From Tetrastigma voinierianum (Eukaryota > Streptophyta > Magnoliopsida > Vitales > Vitaceae), in NCBI GenBank assembly GCA_016808115.1, contig JAEQBH010007371.1:62001-126000 (forward strand): DNA of 64,000 nucleotides. The letters run 5' to 3'. Of this stretch, positions 24,491 through 35,739 are shown piece by piece; within the stretch, counting starts at the first letter, position 1, and every line of letters starts with the position of its first letter. Under the pieces are notes generated by a model. That model searched no databases and was not told the DNA's origin. It worked only from the letters and a program-made list of their open reading frames with translations. The translations under genes were made by a program, and so were the position numbers.

Positions 24491-24617
24491 CAATAGCGGA
24501 TGAGCATTGATACTTTCGAAGCGTTTGCACTGTCTTTCTACTCAAAGCATCGGCCACTACATTGGCCTTTCCCAAGTGATAATCAATCACGCAGTCATAA
24601 TCTTTTATCAATTCCAT
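24306..24617 (-). pseudogene. Chromovirus RNase H end and integrase N-terminal linker
   Basis: This open frame of 103 codons begins 'ELIKDYDCVIDYHLGKANVV' and 'ADALSRK', the canonical end of the RNase H domain. It then reads into the linker, with 'YYKDRYVYHDCGE' near the end. Earlier RNase H motifs lie upstream (to about 24830) in broken frames. Confidence 0.85.
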
Positions 24618-24899
24618 CCACCTCCGTTGTCTCAGAGTTAGCTCTCGTTGTGAGGCGAATATTTAAGACTCTTACCTTGATCGGTGTAATGAAACACTTT
24701 CTCCTTTAATAATGTCTCAAAATTTTCAGCATGAATACAATTACAGCCAATTCCAAATCATGCGTGGGGTAGTTCTTTTCATGCGGCTTCAGTTGTCTTG
24801 AAGCATAGGCTACCACTTTACCCTCTTACATTAGGACACATCCAAGTCCATTTAATGAAGCATCACTAAAGATCACATATTCTTTACGCGGTCGGCTAA

Positions 24900-25740
24900 G
24901 TAAGCAGGAGCCTCGGTTAAGAAGTAACAACTTTCAAAACTTCTTTGACATTTTTCACTCCATTCATATTTCACATTTTTTTGTAGCAATCTCGTCATCG
25001 AGGCTCCAATCATAGAAACCATACTTAGATCTTAGTAGCTTTGCCGGACCCGAGAGCTACGCATACATAACATTCCTTAGTGGCTTCCATTCGACAACCA
25101 CTTTTATTTTCTTTGGATCCACTCAGATTCCTTATTTCGATACAATGTGCCCAAGAAAGGACACTTCATTTAACCAAAACTCACACTTTCGATTTCGCAT
25201 CACATTGCTCTTTATGAGAATACAACACTACCGAAGGTGTGTGTCATGACTTTCTTGATCTTTTCGAATACACACAAGAATGTCGTCTATGAACACTCAC
25301 ATTAAATTGATCCACATGCGGTCGACTTACGATTCGTGGGTCCGTGAAAGAAGCCGCGGTGCATTTGTCAAACCAAGCGGCATCCACAAGGAACTCATAA
25401 TGTCAGAGTATCGTTACGAGCGTTTGTCTTATGCACATCCACATCTTTAATTCTCAATTGATGATACGGACTCGCCGTCAATCTTTGAAAAGATGCTTTA
25501 CTTCGGTTGGTCGAGCAAATCATCAATAATTACATTAGGATACTTATTCTTTACCGTCAACTTGTTCAGTTGTCTATAATCAATACATAGCTGAAGTGTA
25601 CCATCTTTCTTCTTAACAAAAAGCACGGGAGCTCCCCATGGTGATACACTTGGTCGAATAAATCCCTTTTCTAACAGTTCTTGCAAGCTACTTGATATTG
25701 AATTCCTTTAGCTCAAGTGGAGTCATTCTATACGATTGTA
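24900..25740 (-). pseudogene. Chromovirus reverse transcriptase (frameshifted)
   Basis: The first part is open (25686-25498): 'ELLEKGFIRPSVSPWGAP' then 'VLFVKKKDGTLQLCIDYR' and 'LNKLTVKNKYP'. Below 25500 the frame changes, but 'YHQLRIKDVDVHKT' is readable. The catalytic motif region survives as codons for IDD-IL near 25290-25275. The downstream thumb is fragmentary. Confidence 0.85.
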
Positions 25741-25832
25741 ATGGATGTTGGTGGCACGGTACAACATCGATAGCAAACTCAATCTCCTACACAATGGAGG
25801 CAATCAAACTCTTAAGGCTGTCCGGAAAGTCA

Positions 25833-26583
25833 CTAAAGGTAGAGGATATCGGATACTAGGCCTTTACCTTTCTTTGTATCAATCACATAAGCCAAGTAGG
25901 CTTCACATCCTTTTCGCACCATTTTTCTTATAATGGTTGCGGATATCACATTAGAGAGGTGATTTGACCTCTCACCGATGAAAATAACCTCATCGTCATT
26001 CGGTGTCCTTAAGGTCACTCTTTTCATTCTACAATCGACTATCGCTCGGTGTCGGGATACCAGTCCATCCACAATATCGCCAAAACTCCACTGAAGGATA
26101 ACTTCCAGTCAAATCTCCCAAAAATTCATACTCTCGTATTTTAATGGGACAATCTCTATACACTTTGTTCCGCGATAACACTATGCCGGCAGTTCGTCAC
26201 CCAGATGTCATACTCGGTTTCCTCCTCGGTAAACTTCCCAAGTTGGGTATATTTAGTACACACATATATGAATGATTGACCACGGTCTCCGATGCATGCC
26301 TGATAGTATCAAAGATAGTAAAATTACCGACTATCACATCCGGGGCGTCGGTATCTTCCTCGCACTTCATCGCATATGCTCGTGGAGCATGGCCGTCTTG
26401 TCTCGCCCAAATTCTGTGTCCACTATGTCTCTGGAACACTCGGTGATACAACACTCTTCTTTGCCTTCTGTGCTGATGAAACATTGCCCCGGTTGAGGTC
26501 TTTGTGAAGGACTGCCCTAGTACACTCTCGTATTTTGTGCTCATGGATCCTGGCCAAGCAAGCATCAGTCCAATCTCCAACAA
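25833..26583 (-). pseudogene. Chromovirus protease and PR-RT linker
   Basis: The stretch 26072-25833 reads 'LVSRHRAIVDCRMKRVTLRT' and 'KGCEAYLAYVIDT', the linker between protease and RT in Tekay elements. Upstream, 26583-26197 carries 'DAPDVIVGNFTIFDT' and '...VNHSYMC', the positions around the protease active site. Where DPGSTHS-(Y/F) is expected, only the final HSY is legible, so the catalytic motif appears lost. Confidence 0.65.
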
Positions 26584-27560
26584 TCTCCCTTATGCTTTCT
26601 TCCACACAATGGAACAACGAGGAACATCTTGTCTCTAGAGGCACCTCATTGTGCGCCTGTGACGAGGCGCCGATGGGAATGAGTATCTCTAACGGTGGCT
26701 TTGAGGCGCGAGGCGCACAGGATCCGTGTTACTGAATCCTCTTACTCTGTTGCTGATGAGCCTTGGCGGCGGGATTTTCTTTCCTGCCTTCTATCTTTTC
26801 TTTCACTTTCTCTTTCTTTACTTGTTCCCATTTAGAGCACATGTCAGTGATTTTTTGGAGAAATCATCATGGCAAAATCTGCGTGACATGGGCCCGAATG
26901 TGTGAGTCGCTTAAACCTTCTTCAAACTTACGACACTTCTCTTCTTCCTTACTTACCCCATCCTCGGGAGCATACTTTCGTAGTGTAGATTCTCTCACAT
27001 ATTCGGTTACACTTAATTGCCTTTGTTTCAAATTATGGAACTCTATCCACATATTGTTTAAATAGATGCGGCCCACATAATGCTTCTTGAACTCATCCAA
27101 GAAGAACCTCCATGTGGTGCAGTCCTAGTCACGGAAACCCACCGGTAGCCTTATCATCTCACATGTGTGGTCGCACATTCCAATTTCTCTTAATTTGTCT
27201 GTGCATTTTGCACAAACGTTCGCTTTCAGTCCTCTCGAGCCAATTTTCTGCCATACCAGGTTCATTATCTTTCTTTCCCATAAAGTCTACCGGTCGGTAC
27301 CTTGCCATTCTTTCAATGGCTGATCGCTATGGAGCAATTGCAGCTGGTTGCCCGGCTCTTTGTAAGGCTTTGACCTAGCGTTGGAGGATACCCTTAGTGT
27401 CTACACTAGCATTAGGTTCTCGTCGTTGGTGGAGCATGAGATGCTTGTCCACCTACCACACTAGCGGGACTATCGGGACCGTTCTAAGGTCACCCTCGGC
27501 CCTATGGGTACCGAGACATCCATGCCTATTAAAATCGACAAGATCCGCGTCAGAGTCATA
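26423..27560 (-). pseudogene. Chromovirus gag (capsid and zinc-knuckle remnants)
   Basis: The capsid part is open at 27100-26867: 'LNNMWIEFHNLKQRQLSVTEY' in pieces, followed by 'YAPEDGVSKEEEKCRKFEEGL', the standard Retrotrans_gag wording. Near 26640-26500 a worn CCHC knuckle is visible ('DACLA..HEHKIRECTR'). N-terminal gag upstream to 27.56 kb is broken. Gag would form the particle and bind the RNA. Confidence 0.75.
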
Positions 27561-27689
27561 TTATCCCTTTATATGCAAATGCAATGTATGTCAAATACAA
27601 TTTCCAAAATCCTTTTTCAAAATTGTTTAGGGCCCCTTTTTCCAAAAACGCCTAAACCTAGGCTACGTGCCACTAAGATTAATAGCGAC

Positions 27690-28811
27690 CCCCGGGCACA
27701 GCACGACCCACGCGGTCAGTCTGAACGAAACCAAGGGCGCTCGGTTTATTTCTTTATTTTCCGTGTTATTAAATTTTTCGTTTTCAAAAAAGTGTTACAG
27801 CCTTGAATCGGCTCGACCGAATGGCGGATCGAGGCGGAGCCCGATTTACTCCGGCGTTTTCATTTATCTTAACAAACATTTTATTATGTCATTTACCGTT
27901 GTGGAAGCGGTTTTGAGTTTGGGCAAGCCCATAATCATTTACAATTTCAGCACAGCCATCGATACACCTACGGGTTTTGCACATAAATTTTTCGATTTTT
28001 TGGCATTTTTATCTCATTTTCTTCCACAAATCTTCTCCAATTCATCCCATATCAAAAAATCACCATGGAATCCCACTTCAAAAAAACTCAAAATGGTTTC
28101 AAGATAATGAAAACTCTTTTCTCTCAAGTTAGGGACTTTCCCCGAAATCAAATCAAAATATGAGGTTAGGGTTTTTGATTTTCTTACCTTGAACCTCTTC
28201 AAATCTCTTACTTCTTGCATATGTTTTTATGTTGTTTGGTCACTTAAGAGCAGAAATGGGAAGCAAAGCCAACCGGCCCTCCTCATACCAAACCTAGATT
28301 TCTTCTCCTTTTCTCACTCTCTCCGTCTCTAAAACGTGATTTGCTCTTCAAATGAGCCCTAAGACCACATTTTAGTCTTTATAAGTCAACACAGTAATAA
28401 GGCCATGTTTGGCCAACACCCTTTCTCATTCCCATTTTTGTCTTAAATTAATTCTCATAAGGCCTTGTTTGGCCACCCAATAATCATTTTCCATTTTGGC
28501 ATTCTAACTCTTTATTTCACTTTTCCTTATCATTTATCATTTTATTTCCCATTAGTATTTAAGCTATCATTTGACCCTTAGGTCATATTTACAATTCCAC
28601 ATTGCCATTTTCACTTGGGTTATTTAAGGTTGATCAATTTTTCTCATTTTAGCATATAATATTAAAATCATATGCTCACGCTAGCTAATTTATATTTCAT
28701 AATTTATCAATTTATCAATTTTTTCGAAAAACCCGAAGTTTGTCTCAATTCATACCCGAAATATATAATAAAATTATTATAAAAATTCTAGGGTATTTTT
28801 GGGGCGTTACA
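27690..28811 (-). repeat. 5' LTR of the chromovirus, internally deleted
   Basis: On the - strand it starts TGTAACGCCCCAAAAATACC at 28811. It is only about 1.1 kb, against 2.7 kb for its partner. It jumps at about 27950 from the block matching 20525 to the block matching 22180, losing about 1.65 kb. The primer-binding site that should follow at about 27.69 kb could not be recognised. Confidence 0.7.
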
Positions 28812-29501
28812 TAGGCTCCCGTGTTTATTTTAAAGCAAGCTTTCAAGGTAAAGCAAGCAAGAGGTTTATGAAAAGTTTTAGAAACTTTTAAAGCAAAGTA
28901 AAGCAAAGCAAGCAAGCAAGTATGAAAAGTTTTAGAAACTTTTAAGCAAAAGCACAAGCAAGGTTTTACGGAAAATGTCTTATAAAGAAATTTAGGTTTG
29001 AGATATTTTCCGAAAAAGCAAACGGTATAAGCATACACTCAGGCTACGTTTAGCTCATTATTTTGTTGTTTTAAAACCTATTTTCCAAGTACAGGCACGC
29101 CGAACGTTGGAGCATATTAGGATTCTCCTGACTTTTGTATCAGTGTTGTATTAAAAATCTTTTGTAAGGAAATACTTTGAATTTGTATAGTGGAGTATAT
29201 GTATGTATATAGTGTAGTTTTGTGAAAATGTGTTGAGCCTAAGGCTCTTTTGAAAGAACGTTGTTGGTTGCCATATTTGGAAAAGTGTAAATTGTGTTTT
29301 ACGAGTTTTGGAACTTAATCTGCTGTCGCAATTGTTTATCTTGTCCAGATTTTAGCAAATTACAAGTTAAAAAAGGAAAAAATTTTATACGAGTTTTCAA
29401 CAAACAATACGACCGTTTCACAAGATTTTCCTGGTCGTTAGAAATGCTTGGTGGGTTTTGTGAGGTGACACACCTACCGCTAGTAAGGGTGGGGTGTGTC
29501 A
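28812..29501 (+). repeat. Right part of the interrupted + strand LTR
   Basis: This continues the LTR begun at 18225: AAGC-rich tracts (28838-28990), then a 500-base AT-rich tail. It ends GGTGGGGTGTGTCA at 29501. The end is palindromic (TGACACACC at 29466-29474 and GGTGTGTCA at 29493-29501). Confidence 0.65.
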
Positions 29502-29506
29502 AAAGG

Positions 29507-30125
29507 GATTAAGATCATGGTTACAACGGTATGAGATTACCTACATTATGGAAATTTTAAGAATTGATTTTAGTTCTAATAAAATGAATTTTAAATATTT
29601 GTCCTCTTTTAGAAACCCAGAAATATAAACCAGAAAATATTTAATATGGACATAATATATTCATATACATAGACATATATGCATATGTAAACTTTAGAAA
29701 AAAAACATCATTGAAATAAATAAGGGAGAAATTGAACTATTAACAACCATACTTCGAGGCAGGTATATGTTTTGAAAGCTAGTTGACAAAGTGCCATTAA
29801 GCATTCTCAGCAATACAAAAAGTAAGGTGAAGATTATTTTTATGAGAAAAATGAAATTTTAATTGTTATTTTTTTGAATTAAAAGAAATAAAATATTTAG
29901 CTTTCTCGAGAGCATAAAACGGTTAGATACATAGATTCACACATGCTAAACCTCACCAAAAAAAAAAAAATCATTTAAGCAAATAAAGGAGAGACTAAGC
30001 TACATATAACTTCATGGAAAAGAAAATTAAGCATGCATAGTGTAGCAATGCATGATTCCTAGTGGAAAGTTTTGAGATGATAACATAAAATCATTGAATA
30101 CCTTAATATTAATACATGAATGAAA
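29507..30125. other. AT-rich interval between LTRs
   Basis: There is no gene, RNA or repeat signature beyond A/T runs. It is the pre-insertion landing ground of the flanking LTRs. Confidence 0.6.
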
Positions 30126-30130
30126 ATAAT

Positions 30131-32491
30131 TGTAAAACCCGGGAAAAATTCAATTTTTTTGAAAAAGGGTAAAACGGTAATTTTGATTGAAAATTGAAAT
30201 TTTTCTAGATCTCGAATGACGAAATGAACTTCACCGTTGAATTTGTCTCGCGAAATCTAGTTACCCCGTTGAATTTTGTCGGATTCCGAGACAGTAAAAT
30301 TTCATATTTTTCGAGGCATCGGGTGTCGAGTGACACATGGCATGATCATGTGGTGCACTTCTGTGAATGGCTCACATTGAGCCAAGTGTCGAGTGAAGGA
30401 AAAAGAAGGAAATGAAAATAAATAAAAAATTAAGAAAATTTGTGAAGAAGACAAGTGGCAATGGAGGAAAGTGGGGGGAAGTTTCCCACTTTTGGACCAT
30501 TCGATTGATGATAATCAAAAAGAGAGATAGAAAAGAGAAAATGAAGGAAAATAGAAGAGAAGAAGAAAGATAAGAGAAAATGGAAAATGAAAAAGAAATG
30601 AGAAGGAGAACAAACCAAAGAAGGGAAGTTCGGATGGATAAGAAAATGAAAGGGAAGAAAAGAAAGAAGGAGGAAAAAGCAAAAAGAGAGAGGGAGAAAC
30701 AAATAGGAGAAAGAGAGGAAAAAAAAAAGGTTCCACTTCTCTCTAAGATTCCTTGAGCAAACGTAGTTTTTAAATGAACAAAGGCAAAATCGATCCAGCA
30801 TCGTATTTCTGTATGGGTACCAAATCTTAGAGTTTAAATATGACTCCACAAGGTAGGAAATTTTCCTACTTTGATTATTTTTAGCCTAAAAGCCATTTAA
30901 ATAGGTTTCTTCGGGGTATAGCGCGTGATTTAATTGAATTTTGGGACCAAATACTGAAAATTTTCGGGACTATTTTCGGACGATCCAGGACATAATTTTG
31001 TAGTATTTTGAATAGTCGAACTAAATTTTTAAATTGTTTTTAGACGATCGAACATAATTACCGGAATTGTTTTCGAGCAGTTCGGACTGATTTCCGGGAT
31101 TGTTTCGGGCGGTCGGACATAATTTCGGGATTGTTTTAAGCGGTCGGACTAAATTTTGGGACTATTTCGAGACAATGCGGACTGAATTTTTGAGATTATA
31201 TTCGGACGATCCCAGGACAAGATTTTAGGATTGTTTAGGTAGTCAAGGCCCGATTTTCGGATTATGTGTGTGCTATTTTTTTTATGTGTTATTGCAAAAT
31301 TGGAATAACATGTTGGTTATTAATCATGTTAATGCATGTATGGATGTATTGACATGGAAATTTATGATGGATATAAATTATATGTGAAAATATAATTATC
31401 CATGTGTTGAATATAAACTACGTGGTTTATATTTTGCATGTAACATGTTATAGTATGAAATGACATAATTGCATTTCATATGCATGAGGACATCTCATCA
31501 AGTCAGGTATGTGTGCATGGTATTGGTTATTCACCATTCTTAGTGAATGTATAGTGAGCTTGGAAATGGGACTACGTCCAAAATTGAGACTCACGGGTGC
31601 ATAAAATAAAAATAATAATTTCGTGTGTGTGTGTTTAGGTGAAACAAGATGGGATAAGATCCCACCCCACGGTGGGCAAACTCTATTCTTTGTTAGACAT
31701 ATGGATCCAACGATGAAAGTTCCTAAAAGTCTCGGAAGGCGTGCGAAGCCTGCGATGAGACCACAGAAATTCGCGACCCACAAAAACACACGGGATTTGA
31801 TAAATTAAAATAAATATCGGAGGATTGTCCAATGAGTTAAGTCATTGGGTGAAACACCAATGGCCCCAGTTTTCACCTTAGCGTCGCTTGAGTGTGAGGT
31901 GATCAGGACTTAGGTTATGGGCATGAGGAGTCTCATCTCATCCATGACATGAAATATTTCATATAGGATTACTACGTATGGAATGCCAGTTTGATGTATG
32001 TATGTCATTGCATGTGTGCATTTAGGGAGTAGCCTTGTAGGAGAATTTTCTCTCTTGGGCATTACTCACCTCATCGTGGGACCTTTAGTCTGAGGGAGTG
32101 TATAGGAGGCAATAAGCTCCAGACGAGGCGTGATTGCGAAGGAGGCCGACATGTGGCCTTAAGTGTGGCCCATTTTGTAAAGGGTTTTGTATAAAATGAT
32201 TTATAAAATTGCTGAACCTTGTATAATAGTCAGTATGTAATTATAACGTAGAGAGGTCATGATCGGACCCTTACGGACTATAATTATTCATTTTCTTTTC
32301 ATATTTTAGATTTAAATATGAATGAATAGGTCCCGATGAAAGGACGTATGCAAGTGGTGCCGAGTAACTCGGTGTCCATAGATAGTTGGTACCGGTCCGA
32401 TATTAAGACTTAGGTGCAAGATATAACCTAAGACAGAAATTGCGCGAATTGACAGGTTGTCGACGTGACCCCCAAAAATTGGGGCATCACA
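30131..32491 (+). mobile_element. Solo LTR, 2361 bp, target duplication ATAAT
   Basis: It begins TGTAAAACCCGGG and ends GGGGCATCACA. ATAAT stands on both sides (30126-30130 and 32492-32496), a perfect 5-bp target duplication, and no internal region lies between. This is the footprint of an element removed by recombination between its LTRs. It belongs to the same family as the LTRs at 439-2756 and 13297-13667. It contains a purine-rich stretch (30500-30730) that gives long but meaningless frames on the other strand. Confidence 0.9.
30940..31268. repeat. Degenerate ~32-bp tandem repeat inside the solo LTR
   Basis: About nine to ten imperfect units of the form 'ggac(t/a)(g/t)aattt..ggattgttt...g.(g/a)gtc' run head to tail. 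The related LTR at 439-2756 has at most one such unit (near 1175-1215), so the array expanded in this copy or its sublineage. Confidence 0.8.
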
Positions 32492-32591
32492 ATAATTGTT
32501 TGCAATTTTATAATAGTAAACAATGGGTACTTCAATTTCTAATATATATGTCAATAACACAAATTCTCATAGAATGATTATAAATAGATAC

Positions 32592-33268
32592 TGATAGGGA
32601 TACAGAAATGGGCCATGCATTTCATTCGTCGTATTAAAGGAGCGTGAGGACCATACCCACTTGTGTCCTTACATAGTGACCAGAAACGAGAGGCCGGCTC
32701 ATTAGGCCCAAAACATGGATTTGGAAAAATAGGGAGGCCCGTACTCGGCCGATCAAACCATATCTTACAAATAACGGAAGATAGAATACTCCACACAAAA
32801 GGCGTCACAGTCGTCAATCAGAGTCCCTGATATAAAGGAGGAAAAGCAACAGAAGGTCGTTAGTCGGATACCCCCGATAAGGAAGGAAGTTACTCCCGAA
32901 TAAGCTCCTTTGACTAATCCATTTGCTAAATAAAAATTGACTACATTAGAAATCTATCCTCCCCAAGGGAAGAACCTAATCATCGTCCAAATTGGATGAA
33001 TGTCCATTATAAATACAAGGTCGTTCCAACACTAAAGGAATGTTGATTCTAAAATAATCGAGCATCCTCTCTTCTCTCGGAGCAGTCGACTTAGGCATCG
33101 GAGGCGGCCGAGGCGCGCCTCGTAGCTCTTCATTACAAGTTCTTATTGCGGGAAAGTGCATCAGGCACAGTGATCGGCGTGCGGCAATCCTACTCCGGCC
33201 CGATCTGATCTGGTGGATAATGACCCAACGCGCTCACAGCCCGATTAGGAGTTGAAAAGGCATCATCG
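32592..33268 (+). repeat. 5' LTR of the Tat element (677 bp)
   Basis: It begins TGATAGGGATACAG and ends GGCATCATCG before the primer-binding site. A TATA-like box (ATTATAAATA, about 33005-33014) marks the promoter. It aligns throughout with 44334-45012; long shared runs include those around the TATA box and 'AAAACATGGATTTGG'. Confidence 0.9.
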
Positions 33269-33269
33269 G

Positions 33270-33286
33270 TTGGCGTCTGTAGAGCG
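33270..33286 (+). other. Primer-binding site of the Tat element
   Basis: TTGGCGTCTGTAGAGCG follows the LTR. It is a worn form of the TTGGCGCCGTCTGTGGG-type site used by Tat elements. The start codon of gag comes 40 bases later (ATGGTATC at 33326). Confidence 0.7.
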
Positions 33287-33325
33287 ACAATTCCTTCATA
33301 AACATAAGCGATTCCTCGATTCGCG

Positions 33326-34960
33326 ATGGTATCAACCAAAATTTACAAAGCGGGAAGTAACACTAATCCACGGGGACACGAATCGCGAGTGATATGAAGC
33401 GTGTGAGACCCCTTGGGGCCCGGTGGAAAGCGTCTGGCTTGATACAAGCGGTGGAAGTGGCCGCACGCGTCAGCAGCCGATTACAGTCGAAGAGTGGGCG
33501 GCCGCAGCGGATACAACATCAGCGAGGAGACACGACAAACCGGGAAAGTATAACGCCTCCTCCGCGAGAAGAACCACTTGGCGACATTCCAGGAGCATCA
33601 GGCGGGCGGAGTCCTAGTCGAGCCGGGGGCATGGACCAGTTGGCCCAGTTGGTGGGGGAAACGAAGCTATGCCCAAGAGGCAGTTCGTGAGCGAAGCGCC
33701 AAATCACCCTCGACTAGAAACAAGGGAACAGTCGTGGGAGCGGGATTCAAAACCTTGGCCAGAGCTCATCGTGAAGGAAGTAGTAAAGGGGTGAGCCGGT
33801 CACTATGGACACCTTGGTACAGCAAACGGAATCTCCCTTCACAGCCGAGGTACTACACTTTCCCCTTCCGGCAAAATCAGAATGCCTCAGGTAGAAACAT
33901 TCGATGGTCGAATCGTCGATCACCTTATGCCCCAAAAATCGGATAGATTTGCATGGGTATCGGGATACGTGCGTCACGGGGCTTTCGCCACCCTAAATTT
34001 CCGAAGAGGGCGACTTTGGCACAGTTCAATAAATTCCCATCTGCGTCATTCGAGACTATTTATTTGCGTTAAATGCTCCCCGCCGTCGGATTTAGGACAT
34101 CTGGCCGAGCGCTACCATCTGACCATCAGCGGGGATCGCGGAAAGTTTGAAATCATATGTCGCAGGAGTTTCAGCGCGAGGTCCACGAAGATAGGCGTAC
34201 CCGACGAAAAATTCGACATCCGCGGCTTTCGCCAGCGGGGTTGGGCGTACAATCAAAGGACACGACGTATTCCGCGCCTTTCTCTGAAGAACCCTCGAAG
34301 CTAGCATGGCGAGGTCACCATGAGCGAGGAAATTTGCATAAGCGGCGAGGCCCTCATATCAGGAGGGGAAACCTCAGCGCCAGGGACGAGGGCGGGGCGA
34401 CTGGGGCGGAGCCGGCGATAAGGCGACGAAGGAAATCCCCCGGATCACGGGGCGGGAGGCGATCCCTAAAGGCGGGGAATCTCGGAGCCCGGAAATGCAG
34501 GCCCACTGCATGGCGAAGGACGGCGACATTACGGCACAACGCTTCACCCCTAGCGGCCTCGGTATGCAAGTCCTACATGAAGTGCGAAGCGAAGCGATTC
34601 TGAGATGGTAGGCACGAGGATGAAATCGAGATCCGCGACCCGGGGATAACACCAAGTGCGAGTTTCACGGGGGGACTATGGACATCGCGTGATGGCTGCC
34701 ACAAGTAGAAGAGAAATAGAATACATTTGTCTGGCCAGCGGGTATCTTAGCGTTTCATATCTCGGGGAACCAAGCTCGAGAATCAAACCCGAAGTCGAGG
34801 CCTGAGAACCATAATCCGATGGCTCGCGGCCGCCATCTCGACGAACGCAGCGACCGGCCTGACAGCCTGGGAAATCCATGTGATCTCGGGAGGATTTGTT
34901 GGAGGAGGAGAATCTAGTTCGGCTCGGAAAGCCCACCTATGGGCATAGATCGGCGGACAT
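33326..34960 (+). pseudogene. Tat gag (frameshifted)
   Basis: The start is set at the ATG at 33326, the first after the primer-binding site. The same leader and ATG recur in the small Tat relative at 52026. The Tat Gag entry motif is legible at about 33828-33912 ('PFTAEVLHFPLPAKIRMPQVE', a little altered, then 'FDG'). Later Gag survives only as scattered short frames up to about 34.96 kb, including '...YICLASGYLS' near 34720. No zinc knuckle could be assigned. Confidence 0.7.
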
Positions 34961-35019
34961 GATGGAAGCTGCGATATCTAAATTGCGCGAATCGACACTC
35001 TCATCCGATTCAGGCTTAG

Positions 35020-35470
35020 ATTTGGAAGGTGCCGACACCCCCATGACGATCATTGTGTCCAGCGTAATTGTGGCCAACACCACAGTTCATGGTTTAATCG
35101 ATAATGGGAGTTGGTGACATGTCTCTTCGCGTCGACCTTCGACAAGATGGGTATTGGAAGAGAAAGAGACTAGATCCGTCGGCCACACATCTGCGGGGGA
35201 TTTCGGGAGAGAGGTACTCTGGATTGGGCTCGATTCAGGCAGTGCGACCTTGGGAGAACCCCACCGCGAGGAAGCGACAAACGACAAGGTTCATATAGTG
35301 GATGCCGTCGGCCTATAATATCTTGCTAGAGCGGACCCTCCTCAGCGCAATAAAAGCCATCCCCTCGACATATCATGATAATCGGAGTCCAGACCAGTGA
35401 ATGGAGTCGGGACGGTCAGAAATCAGCAGGTGGCTAGAGAGTGTTACACAACCTCCATGAAATAAAAGCG
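35020..35470 (+). pseudogene. Tat protease (inactive)
   Basis: The + strand reads 'TIIVSSVIVANTTVHGLIDNGS', corresponding to the protease start. The catalytic triplet is altered to DNG. Stops follow, and the rest is recognisable as 'GEVLWIGLDSGSATLGEP' and 'YLARADPPQRN' in changing frames. It would have matured the Tat polyprotein. Confidence 0.65.
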
Positions 35471-35739
35471 ATTCGACTACGTGAGCATGACGAGCTTGAT
35501 ATCTTGACGGAGTGCTCACCCGACCGAGCCCTCCGAGGAACTAGAACACCTTATTTGGATAATGACCCGGAACATCCTAGCCTATTGGCTCCCAAACTAC
35601 CAAAAGGATCTCAGGCCTCCTCACTCCAGTTTTGAGGACGGAATAAGAGACGTTTCGCATGGGCCAGCGAGGCGGGCGTAGGAGGAATCGACCACACTAA
35701 TCACCCATAAGCGAACTTCAACCGATCCTTCAAGCTAGG

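Larger units (their letters stand above)
20288..28811 (-). mobile_element. Tekay/Del chromovirus (Ty3/gypsy), nested insertion, decayed
   Basis: On the - strand the order is 5' LTR (28811 to about 27.69 kb), gag (about 27.56-26.4 kb), protease and linker (26.4-25.8 kb), RT (25.74-24.9 kb), RNase H (to 24.5 kb), integrase (24.5-23.4 kb), chromodomain (23.24-23.08 kb), polypurine tract, and 3' LTR (23018 to about 20288). A chromodomain after integrase defines chromoviruses. The wording ('GWGAPVLFVKKKDG'-type RT, 'ANVVADALSRK') is Tekay-like. All genes are frameshifted. The right edge, 28811, is exact; the left edge is uncertain by perhaps 100 bases because no matching target duplication was found. 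Confidence 0.8.

Noticed and set aside
20283..28816. ATGCC / TAGGC as the target duplication of the chromovirus
   Set aside because: Only two of five bases agree, so no duplication is claimed.
30430..30849. Long - strand open frame of 139 codons rich in Phe, Ser and Leu
   Set aside because: It is the complement of a purine-rich stretch inside the solo LTR; low complexity, no family features.
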